This document shows, piece after piece, positions 8,070-16,032 of a stretch of DNA of 60,819 bases (positions are counted from its first letter, which is position 1; each line of letters starts with the position of its first letter). The notes beneath the pieces are model-generated. The model did no database searches, was not told the origin of the DNA, and saw nothing but the letters and a program-made list of their open reading frames with translations. The stretch spans positions 1 to 60,819 of the forward strand of contig CAMYUW010000015.1 in NCBI GenBank assembly GCA_947302275.1, written 5' to 3'. This DNA comes from an uncultured Prevotellaceae bacterium (lineage in GTDB: Bacteria > Bacteroidota > Bacteroidia > Bacteroidales > Muribaculaceae). The position numbers and the translations under genes were made by a program.

Positions 8070-9164
8070 ATGAAAGAGATGCAGTTTACAGCCATTGTGC
8101 TGACGCTATTGATGACTGGAATATTGGTGTTTCTGCTTCCAGGACGCGTTGCCGATGACCGCGTGACCAACCGTTCACGCTGGCTCATGGCATTGGCCTT
8201 CATCTTGACGGGCTTACAATTCTTCTTGCAGTTCACCTCTGGTCTGCGAGCCTCAAGTGTGTCACGCGCTGTGGCCCTTAACCTGTTGATATTCACACCT
8301 TGCACCGTCTTGTTCTCGACGTGTGTCCTGAACCTTCAACGCCAGGGCCGCATCCGTCGCCGCGAATGGATATTGGGCGGGATGGCCTGTCTGTTGAACG
8401 CCGTCATTCTTGCCGTGGGCTGGTTCCAGCCCCATCGTCTGATGGAGTGTGACATGCTGGCCAGTTCCGTTTTCGCCCTCTTGCAGGCTTATTATGCCGT
8501 GCTCATCAGCCGCGAACTCATGCGCTTGAGGGCAATGCTTGCCAACTACTACGACCGTGAACCCGACAGCCTGGTCAACTGGATGAGCATCAGCATCGTT
8601 GCACTAATGGCGCTGGCACTGATACTGCCCGTCGCCATCTTTTCGTCGGGTTGGCCCTTGGCGGTTTATGCCGTGTTTTTCATCACCGCCATCTTCTATC
8701 TGTGGTTCTGCTTTGTGCGATATGTCATCAGCAGTGCCTCGCGCCGCGTCCGTGAGGCCGAGGAGGAAGAGCAGCAAGAAATGAAAATCCAAACCGCCGA
8801 ACCGGCAACAACAAGCAATGATATCGTGAAGAGCCCCGAATTGAAGGAAGGCGAGAACGTGGCCATCGAGCACTGGGTCGCCCAGGGCAAGTACCTGCGC
8901 CACGACCTCAAGAGTGCCGATGTCGCCCGCGAACTCGGCATCCCGCGCACACACCTCCTGGCATGGGTCAAGGCATCAGGCTTTGAGTCCTTCACGCAGT
9001 GGATGACCACCCTGCGCATCAACGAAGCCAAGCGGATGCTGCGAGAGCACCCCGACTTTACCGTCGAAGCCATTGCCGACCACTGCGGCATCAGCCGCAC
9101 CCACTTCCACACCGTCTTCAAGCGCGCCACAGGCCACTCCCCAACCAACTACCCCTCAAAATAA
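8070..9164 (+). CDS. Membrane-embedded AraC-family transcriptional regulator
   Basis: About 364 residues. The N-terminal ~220 contain six or seven hydrophobic segments separated by short basic loops. A charged linker (EAEEEEQQE) leads to a C-terminal AraC-type double helix-turn-helix (DVARELGIPRTHLLAWVK; IADHCGISRTHFHTVFKRAT). An AraC DNA-binding domain on a polytopic membrane domain suggests direct sensing of an envelope signal; ligand unknown. The start is uncertain: the ATG at 8037 precedes the promoter, the ATG at 8070 would be almost leaderless, and the ATG at 8079 is also plausible. It is divergent from the cassette array, and its upstream region carries direct repeats of AraC-site spacing, so it is the obvious candidate regulator (inference). 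Confidence 0.88.
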   Translation: MKEMQFTAIVLTLLMTGILVFLLPGRVADDRVTNRSRWLMALAFILTGLQFFLQFTSGLRASSVSRAVALNLLIFTPCTVLFSTCVLNLQRQGRIRRREWILGGMACLLNAVILAVGWFQPHRLMECDMLASSVFALLQAYYAVLISRELMRLRAMLANYYDREPDSLVNWMSISIVALMALALILPVAIFSSGWPLAVYAVFFITAIFYLWFCFVRYVISSASRRVREAEEEEQQEMKIQTAEPATTSNDIVKSPELKEGENVAIEHWVAQGKYLRHDLKSADVARELGIPRTHLLAWVKASGFESFTQWMTTLRINEAKRMLREHPDFTVEAIADHCGISRTHFHTVFKRATGHSPTNYPSK

Positions 9165-9207
9165 ACTGCACCCCAAAAGTTAGACACAAAACTTTTGGAG
9201 TACAGTT
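9164..9207. repeat. 44-nt palindromic element (IS3-end-like)
   Basis: The arms AACTGCACCCCAAAAGTT and AACTTTTGGAGTACAGTT (16 of 18 pairs) flank an 8-nt spacer and overlap the regulator's stop codon. A related element lies at 20949-20992. The arms resemble abutted terminal inverted repeats of IS3-group elements (recollection, unverified). It may act as a terminator. No transposase is present. Confidence 0.5.
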
Positions 9208-9703
9208 CAGGAACGCGGATGCCCTCTCTAAACTCTAAACTCTAAACTGCTCGCCCCGCGAGCATTCATGCGGCAGCCCCTTTAACCTCTAACCTCTAAC
9301 CTGCTCGCCCCGCGAGCATAAGACCCAGCCTCGAAAGAGGCAGACGGCTCGAAGAGCCGACTTCAATGAGAAACACCATGCAAGAACCCCGTTGGGGTTC
9401 GCAGCTTGGTGCCAGCAAGCTCCAGCGAAAAGTGCGTCGAAGACGAACTTCCCCACCGTCCAACTAAATTTTAAAATCAAATTTTCGCTCAATTTCTCCG
9501 CGCTCGCGCGGACCAAAAAGCAAGACCGCGACACCCTGCCAATCTGTTGTCAAAGTTGTCCATGTTGTTTGAAAAAAGCCCACCAGAATATTCAGATAAA
9601 TCAGTTGTTTGAAAAAGGAAACTAAATCAAAATAAATTTTGTTTTCCGCTCGGCTTGCACTACCTTTGCAGGTTGTAATGAAGAAAACCAACAATCAAAA
9701 TAA
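9165..9703. other. Gene-free stretch with a cluster of short hairpins
   Basis: No credible ORF. Two blocks of tandem heptamers (TCTAAAC x3 at 9227-9247; CTCTAAC-type near 9283-9302) are each followed by GCTCGCCCCGCGAGCA. Short hairpins lie at 9249-9263, 9303-9317, 9328-9341 (GAAA tetraloop), 9345-9359, 9384-9400, 9403-9421 and 9498-9511. A motif GTTGTTTGAAAAA occurs twice near 9563-9616. It could be a structured RNA or decayed repeats; I do not recognise an RNA family. Confidence 0.5.
9661..9668 (+). promoter_or_regulatory. -7 element of the YfhO-family gene
   Basis: TACCTTTG matches TAnnTTTG, 35 nt upstream of the start codon at 9704. Confidence 0.6.
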
Positions 9704-12232
9704 ATGAAGAATAATTTTGACAAGAAACTGATTGGGTCTGTGTCGCTTGCCGACGTGATCCACTTTGTGATTGCGGTGGTTGTGTTTGCCGCTATCTCAT
9801 GGATTTATTTCTATCCCAATGACGTGAACGGCGATGTGCTGCAGCAACACGATGTGATGCAGGGTGCGGCCAACAGCCAAGAGACCAAGGTTTTCCAGGA
9901 ACAGACTGGAGAGAAATCGTGGTGGACCGATGCCTTGTTTGGCGGTATGCCCACGTTCCAGATCGCACCGTCTTATGAGGGCACGATGTGGCTGAATCCC
10001 GCTTCGGCGCTTTATCGCCTTTATTTCCCGACCCCGGTGAGCTGGATTTTCCTGCTGATGTTGGGCTTTTTCCTGCTGATGCTGGCCTTTAAGGTCAAGT
10101 GGTATTATGCTATACTGGGCGCCATCGGGTATGCCTTCTCCAGCTACTTCTTCATCCTCATGGGCGCTGGCCACATCTGGAAACTCATGGTGCTGGCCTA
10201 TATCCCGCCTACCATCGCTGGCATCGTGTGGTGCTATCGTGGCAAGTATCTGGGCGGCATGGCCGTAGCAGCTTTCTTTGCCGCCTTGCAGCTGGCCAGT
10301 AACCACGTACAGATGACCTATTACTCGATGTTTATTATTGTGGCTCTGGTCATCGCTTTCCTGGTCAAGGCCATCATCGACAAGAAGGTGGGCCGCTGGT
10401 GCATTGCGACTGCCGCCCTGGCTGTTGCCGCCGTTCTGGCGTTGGCCGCCAACTCACCCAACCTGTATCTGACGTATAAATACGCCCAGGAGACCATGCG
10501 CGGCGGTCACAGCGAACTCACCCCGACGGGCGAGGAAGCCGCCAATGCCAAGCCCACCAAGGGCGGCCTGGATAAAGACTACATCACCCAGTGGAGCTAC
10601 GGCAAAGGTGAAACCTTTACCCTGCTCATCCCCAATGTGAAGGGTGGCGCTACCATCAAGCCCGAGCATGGTGACAACCGCCTGCTTACCCTGAGCGAGA
10701 CCTCCAAGGCCGAGAAAATGGCCAACACTGGAGAAATGAGCCAGCAGGATGTCCAAATCCTGAGCCAGTTCCCGCAGTACTTCGGCGACCAACCGATGAC
10801 CAACGGCCCCGTCTATGTGGGCGCACTCATCTGCGCTTTGTTCCTTTTGGGCTGCCTGATCGTCAAGGGACCCGTGAAGTGGGCTTTGCTTATCGTTACC
10901 ATCATCTCCATTCTGCTGTCGTGGGGTCATAACATGATGTGGCTCACCGACTGGATGATTGACCACTTCCCCATGTACAACAAGTTCCGTACAGTCTCGT
11001 CAATACTTGTCATTGCTGAGATTGCCATGCCCATCCTGGCAGTTCTGGGCCTACGTGAACTATTCAAGGATTCCGACGGCTGGCGCAAGTACCGCATGCC
11101 GCTCTTGATATCCTTTGGCCTGTGTGCCTTAATCTGCCTGATTACCGCAATCTCTCCGGGCATTTTCGGCCACTTCTCAGCTCAAGAGCACGAGCAGCTG
11201 GTGGCTTCGGGTCAGATTCAGCAGTATCCCAGCGTGGATGCCGCGATTGCAGCCGTGCGTGGCGCTTTGGTGAGCGGTGACGCTTGGCGTAGCCTGATTG
11301 TAATCCTGATAGGTTTCGGCGTCATCTTTGCCTGCCTCAAGGGTAAACTCAACGAGATGGTGGCCACGCTCATCGTGGCAGGCATCGTGCTTGTCGATAT
11401 GTATGCAGTCAACAAGCGCTATCTCGACTCCGACACGTTCACTTCCCGCTATGACCTGCCCGAGCAGCAGTTTGTAAAACGTCCTGTCGATCAACAGATT
11501 CTGCAGGATAAGGACATGAATTACCGCGTGATGGACTTGCAGCACTTTGGCGAGGCGATGCCGAGCTATTTCCACAAGACCATCGGCGGTTACCATGCCG
11601 CTAAATTGTCGCGCTACAATGACCTGATCAACAACCAGATTGCCAAAAACAACATCCCGGTGTTCAATATGCTCAACACCCGCTATATCATCGTTGATGA
11701 CCAGACGGTGCAGCGTAACCCCGAGGCTCTGGGTAATGCCTGGTTTGTGGATTCGCTCACATACGTGGACAACGCCGACAAGGAAATGGCTTTCCTCGAC
11801 AACTTCAATCCGGCCACGAGCGCTGTAGCCGATGCCAAGTTCCGCCAGCAGTTGGGCGAGGCTAAGGCCGTTCAGCCAGGCGATACCATCTATGAGACTT
11901 CTTATGCCCCCAACCACCTGACCTATAAGAGCCACAGCGCAAATGGAGGTTTGGCGGTATTCAGCGAGATTTATTTCCCGTGGGGTTGGAAAGTGAATGT
12001 CGATGGCAAGCCAGTTGAGATGGGTCGTGTGAACTATGTACTGCGTGCCCTGCAACTGCCGGCCGGTGACCACGAGATTGACTTCAAGTTTATCCCTGAT
12101 GAGGTGAACAAGACCCAAGGCTGGGCCAAGATTGCGGTAATCGCCATCTACATCCTGCTCTTGCTGGCTCTGAACTATGCCATCTTCGGCGACAAGTTCC
12201 GCAAGAAAGAGAAGCTGGAAGCTAATGATTAG
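9704..12232 (+). CDS. YfhO family integral membrane protein
   Basis: 842 residues, polytopic: a first membrane segment at about residues 14-35, then roughly a dozen more. A large extracytoplasmic region precedes a final C-terminal helix (VIAIYILLLLALNYAIF) and a basic tail. The motifs (early WIYFYPNDVNGDVLQQHD; late FSEIYFPWGWKVNVDGKPV) are those of the YfhO family, proposed to act in lipid- or polymer-linked glycosyl transfer in Gram-positive bacteria. Its role in Bacteroidales is not established. The length is typical of Bacteroidales members. The next gene starts 11 nt later with a TTG, suggesting one transcript. Confidence 0.85.
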   Translation: MKNNFDKKLIGSVSLADVIHFVIAVVVFAAISWIYFYPNDVNGDVLQQHDVMQGAANSQETKVFQEQTGEKSWWTDALFGGMPTFQIAPSYEGTMWLNPASALYRLYFPTPVSWIFLLMLGFFLLMLAFKVKWYYAILGAIGYAFSSYFFILMGAGHIWKLMVLAYIPPTIAGIVWCYRGKYLGGMAVAAFFAALQLASNHVQMTYYSMFIIVALVIAFLVKAIIDKKVGRWCIATAALAVAAVLALAANSPNLYLTYKYAQETMRGGHSELTPTGEEAANAKPTKGGLDKDYITQWSYGKGETFTLLIPNVKGGATIKPEHGDNRLLTLSETSKAEKMANTGEMSQQDVQILSQFPQYFGDQPMTNGPVYVGALICALFLLGCLIVKGPVKWALLIVTIISILLSWGHNMMWLTDWMIDHFPMYNKFRTVSSILVIAEIAMPILAVLGLRELFKDSDGWRKYRMPLLISFGLCALICLITAISPGIFGHFSAQEHEQLVASGQIQQYPSVDAAIAAVRGALVSGDAWRSLIVILIGFGVIFACLKGKLNEMVATLIVAGIVLVDMYAVNKRYLDSDTFTSRYDLPEQQFVKRPVDQQILQDKDMNYRVMDLQHFGEAMPSYFHKTIGGYHAAKLSRYNDLINNQIAKNNIPVFNMLNTRYIIVDDQTVQRNPEALGNAWFVDSLTYVDNADKEMAFLDNFNPATSAVADAKFRQQLGEAKAVQPGDTIYETSYAPNHLTYKSHSANGGLAVFSEIYFPWGWKVNVDGKPVEMGRVNYVLRALQLPAGDHEIDFKFIPDEVNKTQGWAKIAVIAIYILLLLALNYAIFGDKFRKKEKLEAND

Positions 12233-12243
12233 GGACTAGCAAC

Positions 12244-12939
12244 TTGAAAAGTTGGAAACAATACCTCAATGCCTGGAGCCGTCACCACCGTAGTGGCGGC
12301 TTCGGCATCCATTCCCCGTTTGCCTATCAGTTTGTCCGTAACGTGTGGCGTCAGCGTTTGCCCTATTATGCCTATCAGGGCATCCATCAGCTCCATGGTA
12401 CGATTAAGGAGAGCACGACGCGACGGCAGCGCCGCGAGATGGACCTCATCGGTGAGCGCGAAGCAAAGCTGCTGTTCCGCGTGACCAATTTCTTCAATCC
12501 CTGCAGCATTCTGCAGGTGGGGGCCGCCACGGGCGTTGAGAGCGTCACCATGCTGGCGGTAAACAGCCAAAGCTCCTTATACCTGTATGAACCGCAACTG
12601 GAGCAGAATCCGCTGGCTGTGCGTATCTTGCAAAGTCAGTTGGATAGGGTAGAGTGCTATAACGACGTGAATGTGGCGGTCGGAGACCTGTTGAATGATG
12701 ATGAGGCTCCCTTGATGGCACTGGTCAACAGGCCTGTTGAAGAAAACTTGCTAAAGCGGTTGCTGGATGCCCAATGCGTGCTAGTGCTGCGAAACCTCAA
12801 TCGGGAAAAGGAGATGTCTAGACTCTTTGAAGCGTGCTGCCATCACATGCCGATGGGGCAGACCTATACCAACAACAAAATCGCCATTCTCAACCCCAAT
12901 CCCAAACTCCAGCGCGAAGACTTCCTCCTGTGGCTATAA
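12244..12939 (+). CDS. Class I methyltransferase-like protein (conserved in Bacteroidales)
   Basis: 231 residues, initiating at TTG if the frame is correct. The N-terminus is basic and aromatic (MKSWKQYLNAWSRHHRSGGF). ILQVGAATGVESVTMLAV resembles motif I of Rossmann-fold SAM-dependent methyltransferases, followed by an acidic strand end (LYLYEP) at the motif II position. A classical catalytic motif is not evident, so it may be degenerate or act on an unknown substrate. It lies 11 nt downstream of the YfhO-family gene and before a strong terminator, so the two probably form an operon. No usable ATG is nearby in frame. Confidence 0.65.
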   Translation: MKSWKQYLNAWSRHHRSGGFGIHSPFAYQFVRNVWRQRLPYYAYQGIHQLHGTIKESTTRRQRREMDLIGEREAKLLFRVTNFFNPCSILQVGAATGVESVTMLAVNSQSSLYLYEPQLEQNPLAVRILQSQLDRVECYNDVNVAVGDLLNDDEAPLMALVNRPVEENLLKRLLDAQCVLVLRNLNREKEMSRLFEACCHHMPMGQTYTNNKIAILNPNPKLQREDFLLWL

Positions 12940-12985
12940 CACTTTAATGTGAGTTTTTATCGAAGTCCCGTAAGGATGTGGGACG

Positions 12986-13021
12986 AAAAAACCGTCCTGG
13001 CTCAATGCCAGAACGGTTTTT
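12986..13021. terminator. Bidirectional intrinsic terminator
   Basis: AAAAAACCGTCCTGGC, loop TCAAT, GCCAGAACGGTTTTT: a long stem with one C-A mismatch and A/T runs on both sides. It serves the convergent genes ending at 12939 (+) and 13044 (-). Confidence 0.85.
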
Positions 13022-13043
13022 GTTGTCGGTAATTCGTTATGGA

Positions 13044-13913
13044 TTACTTCTTGATGGGCATCTGAATCTTGGGAGCAGCGGGCTTGTTGTCGTCCTTGCC
13101 GAGGGTCTCGATGTCGAAAATCAGGGTCTCGTTGGGCTCGATGCCGCGATTGCCCTGGGGACCGTAAGCCAGTTCACCGGGGATAACCACGGTTACCTTG
13201 CTGCCGGGCTTCATGAGCTGGATCATCTCGGCGAAGCCGGGGATGACTTGCTTCAGGTTGAAGGGCACAGGGTTCTCACCGCTCTTGTCAAACTCCTCAC
13301 CATTGATGTGGCGGCCTACGTAGTTCACCTTAACCACGTCGCTGTCGCTGAAGTTGGTGCCTTCACCAGCTGCGAGCACCTTATAGGCGATACCGCTCTT
13401 GGTGAATGTGTAGTCCTTGTCGTTTTTCAGCTTAGCCATGTACTCCTCACCGGCCTTCTTGTTGGCGATGGCCTTGGGAGACTGCTCCATAGCCTTGTTC
13501 AGCAGGGGCTCAATCTTGCTCTGCAGAGCCATCATGTCCTCTTGACCCATGGGGGTAGTCTTCATGATAGCCTCACGCAGGTGCTTCATGAACAGGCTCT
13601 TATTGATAGGCATACCGCACTGCTGCTCAATGCCTGAGTAAAGCTGAGCAATCTGCATACCCATCTGCAGACCAGCCATGAAATTCTTGCTTGTGTCGGC
13701 GTTAGCGATGTACTCCATACCCTTGAGGGCCTGCTCCATGTTGATGGTAGAGTCCATGCTGCGCAGTTGCTGGCCCATACCGGCGCCATAGAGGTCACCA
13801 AATGCCATGCTCAGCGAGTCCATTGCCTCACTGCTGCCACCAGCCTTGCTGTTGCAGCCAACAAAACCAACGGTCAACAGACCGGCAGCTGCAATTGCTA
13901 AAATCTTCTTCAT
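13044..13913 (-). CDS. FKBP-type peptidyl-prolyl isomerase, lipoprotein
   Basis: 289 residues. Lipoprotein signal with lipobox VGFVGC (Cys20), followed by NSKAGG without early acidic residues, so probably retained on the periplasmic side. A long alpha-helical FKBP_N-type region precedes a C-terminal FKBP domain (VKVNYVGRHINGEEFDKS; VIPGFAEMIQLMKPGSKVTV; IPGELAYGPQG; NETLIFDIETL). It catalyses proline cis-trans isomerisation, probably as an FkpA-like periplasmic folding factor. It is the third gene of a three-gene FKBP run on the minus strand, 51 nt after the second. A Lys/Pro-rich tail ends the protein. Confidence 0.92.
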   Translation of the reverse strand: MKKILAIAAAGLLTVGFVGCNSKAGGSSEAMDSLSMAFGDLYGAGMGQQLRSMDSTINMEQALKGMEYIANADTSKNFMAGLQMGMQIAQLYSGIEQQCGMPINKSLFMKHLREAIMKTTPMGQEDMMALQSKIEPLLNKAMEQSPKAIANKKAGEEYMAKLKNDKDYTFTKSGIAYKVLAAGEGTNFSDSDVVKVNYVGRHINGEEFDKSGENPVPFNLKQVIPGFAEMIQLMKPGSKVTVVIPGELAYGPQGNRGIEPNETLIFDIETLGKDDNKPAAPKIQMPIKK

Positions 13914-13964
13914 AATAATAAAACTAGTTTTTAAATGATTTGTTGATTATGTAATATAAAATGT

Positions 13965-14489
13965 TTAGTCGTTCTTCTCGACTTTAATCAGTTCAACGTC
14001 AAAGATGAGCGTGGAGTTGGGCAGAATATTATCACCAGCGCCCTTTGAGCCATAAGCCAGCTCGCTGGGGATAAATAAACGGTACTTGGCACCCTCACTC
14101 ATGAGCTGCAGACCCTCGGTCCAGCCGGGAATCACCTGGTCCAGCGGGAAAGTAGCAGGCTCGCCGCGCTCGACGCTACTGTCAAATACGGTACCGTCGA
14201 GCAGCTTGCCGGTGTAGTGCACAGTCACTTTGTCGGTGGGTCCGGGCTTGGCACCGGTGCCCTCTTTCAGAACCATGTACTGCAGACCGCTGGTGGTTTG
14301 GACAACGCTGTCGTTCTTGGCGTTCTGCTCCAGGAACTCGCGGCCAAGGGTCTTGTTGTCCTTGATCTGCTGGCCATAGTCGGGAGCAGCCTCCTCGGTG
14401 GCCTCGTTGCTGGATGTATTGTTACTATTGCAACTTGCCATGCCTGCCAAAAGCAGGGCAGCGATGGTCATAGCAAATATCTTCTTCAT
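13965..14489 (-). CDS. FKBP-type peptidyl-prolyl isomerase, short lipoprotein
   Basis: 174 residues. Lipobox AGMASC followed by an Asn/Ser/Glu-rich linker, then a single FKBP domain ([66 protein letters not shown]). The long dimerisation region of FkpA/Mip proteins is reduced to a short segment. It is predicted to be anchored in the envelope facing the periplasm. It lies between two other FKBP genes (gaps 35 and 51 nt) and is closest in sequence to the cytoplasmic one, as expected for tandem duplication. Confidence 0.93.
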   Translation of the reverse strand: MKKIFAMTIAALLLAGMASCNSNNTSSNEATEEAAPDYGQQIKDNKTLGREFLEQNAKNDSVVQTTSGLQYMVLKEGTGAKPGPTDKVTVHYTGKLLDGTVFDSSVERGEPATFPLDQVIPGWTEGLQLMSEGAKYRLFIPSELAYGSKGAGDNILPNSTLIFDVELIKVEKND

Positions 14490-14524
14490 AGTTTCAAAAA
14501 TATAAAGTACTATTCAAATGTTGT

Positions 14525-15112
14525 TTATTTCTTCTCAACCTTGATAAGTTGCACGTCAAAAATGAGCGTGGAATTGGGCTGGATGGGGCCGGTGCCATGG
14601 GGGCCATAGGCGAGATTGGACGGGATGAACAATCTGTAGGCCGAACCTTCGCGCATCAGCTGCAGACCTTCAACCCAACCGGGAATCACTTGACCCACAG
14701 CAAAGGTGGCAGGCTCACCGCGCTCGACGCTGCTGTCAAATACAGTGCCGTCGATCAGTTTGCCGGTATAGTGTACAGTCACCACATCGTTGGGACCTGG
14801 CTGTGCGCCGTCGCCCTCTTTCACTACTTGATACTGCAGACCGCTAGCTGTTACCATGACGCCCTCGTTGTCCTTGTTTTTCTCCAGGAACTCACGACCC
14901 AGGCGCTCGTTCATCTCGGCACCCTGCTTTTCAAGATTGGTGAAAAAATCGGTGACAATCTGCTTGGCCTCGTCAAAGGTCATCTTCTGTTCCGCACCTT
15001 CAAAGATGGCTCTCAGACCATCAGCAAAATCGTTGATATCCAGTTTCTTGATGCCAGAGCCGATGAAGTTTCCACCCATGCTCAGGCCTAAAGCATAACT
15101 CAATTTATCCAT
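14525..15112 (-). CDS. FKBP-type peptidyl-prolyl isomerase, no signal peptide
   Basis: 195 residues beginning MDKLSYALGLSMGGNFIGSG, the usual N-terminus of Mip/FklB-like proteins but without a signal peptide, so cytoplasmic. An FKBP_N dimerisation helix region spans about residues 1-85. The FKBP domain follows ([53 protein letters not shown]). It is the first gene of the FKBP run, with a -7 element at 15144-15151. Cytoplasmic, short-lipoprotein and long-lipoprotein versions are thus transcribed together. Confidence 0.92.
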   Translation of the reverse strand: MDKLSYALGLSMGGNFIGSGIKKLDINDFADGLRAIFEGAEQKMTFDEAKQIVTDFFTNLEKQGAEMNERLGREFLEKNKDNEGVMVTASGLQYQVVKEGDGAQPGPNDVVTVHYTGKLIDGTVFDSSVERGEPATFAVGQVIPGWVEGLQLMREGSAYRLFIPSNLAYGPHGTGPIQPNSTLIFDVQLIKVEKK

Positions 15113-15143
15113 TGAAAATCTTATTTTTTTGTAAAAAACGGTG

Positions 15144-15151
15144 CAAAGATA
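15144..15151 (-). promoter_or_regulatory. -7 element of the FKBP operon
   Basis: The minus strand reads TATCTTTG (TAnnTTTG), 31 nt upstream of the ATG at 15112. Confidence 0.6.
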
Positions 15152-15194
15152 GTGATTTCCTTGATTGAGGTGAACGATTTTAGAAAAATTTTAC

Positions 15195-15202
15195 TATTTT
15201 TG
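15195..15202 (+). promoter_or_regulatory. -7 element of the sirtuin gene
   Basis: TATTTTTG matches TAnnTTTG, about 45 nt upstream of the start codon and divergent from the FKBP promoter. Confidence 0.55.
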
Positions 15203-15246
15203 CTTTCACATTAGTTGAAGTAAACATTTAGCAAATCAATAAATCC

Positions 15247-15957
15247 ATGACTATGAGCAAGAAAAAACTAGTGATTTCATCTGGTGCTGGCATCAGTGCC
15301 GAGAGCGGCATCAAGACCTTCCGCGATGCCGATGGGCTGTGGGAGAATTATCCCGTGATGGATGTAGCGAGCCATGAGGGATTTCTGCGTAATCCTGCCC
15401 TTATCCACAAGTTCTACAACGAGCGGCGCGAGCAGTTGGTCAATGCTCAGCCCAATGCTGCGCACAAGGGGCTCGTAGAACTGGAAAAGGACTTTGATGT
15501 GCGCGTCATTACCCAGAACGTCGATGATCTGCACGAGCGTGCAGGCAGCAGCAATGTGCTGCACTTGCATGGTGAACTGATGAAGGTGCGGTCGGTCAGG
15601 CATGAGGAGCGTGAGTACGTGCTGCCTTGCGACCAGTTGACCGACAAGGGACTGGTAACGAGCGTTAATACGCTCGATCCCTATGGCGACCATGTGCGTC
15701 CTCATATCGTGTTCTTTGGCGAGGCGGTGCCCAATATGGAGGCAGCGGCGCAGTTGGCTCATGATGCCGATATCTTTGTCGTTATCGGCACTTCGCTGGT
15801 GGTTTATCCTGCTGCAGCTCTCATCCAGTATGTAAAGCGCGGCGTGCCCATCTATTACATCGATCCCAATCCTGCTTCGGTGCCGAGTTGGGTTCATGTC
15901 ATCCAGAAGCCCGCTACCCAAGGCGTTGCCGACCTCATCGACATTCTGCGTCATTGA
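15247..15957 (+). CDS. cobB: NAD-dependent protein deacylase (sirtuin, CobB type)
   Basis: 236 residues; a second start at codon 3 (MSKKKLVISSGAGISAESGI) is equally possible. Sirtuin motifs: SGAGISAESGIKTFR (NAD binding), TQNVDDLHERAG, catalytic His in HLHGEL, FFGEAVP and VIGTSLVVYPAA. The Y-x-x-R motif (FYNERREQL) marks class III sirtuins, which prefer succinyl/malonyl-type acyl groups. The usual four zinc cysteines are not present; only one Cys is visible in that region, so the small domain probably folds without zinc. It stands alone between convergent and divergent neighbours and ends at a bidirectional terminator. Confidence 0.93.
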   Translation: MTMSKKKLVISSGAGISAESGIKTFRDADGLWENYPVMDVASHEGFLRNPALIHKFYNERREQLVNAQPNAAHKGLVELEKDFDVRVITQNVDDLHERAGSSNVLHLHGELMKVRSVRHEEREYVLPCDQLTDKGLVTSVNTLDPYGDHVRPHIVFFGEAVPNMEAAAQLAHDADIFVVIGTSLVVYPAAALIQYVKRGVPIYYIDPNPASVPSWVHVIQKPATQGVADLIDILRH

Positions 15958-15979
15958 TGCAGTTAAATCCAAGAAAAGA

Positions 15980-16018
15980 AAACAAGAGCCTGGACGTGAA
16001 CTCCCCAGGCTCTTGTTT
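15980..16018. terminator. Bidirectional intrinsic terminator
   Basis: AAACAAGAGCCTGG and CCAGGCTCTTGTTT form a perfect 14-bp stem around an 11-nt loop, with A-rich and T-rich flanks, between the convergent genes ending at 15957 (+) and 16033 (-). Confidence 0.85.
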
Positions 16019-16032
16019 CTGCTATTCAGTAT

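Noticed and set aside
9227..9247. Telomere-like heptamer repeat (TCTAAAC)x3
   Set aside because: Only three units, duplicated with a neighbouring hairpin; there is no sign of a replicon end.
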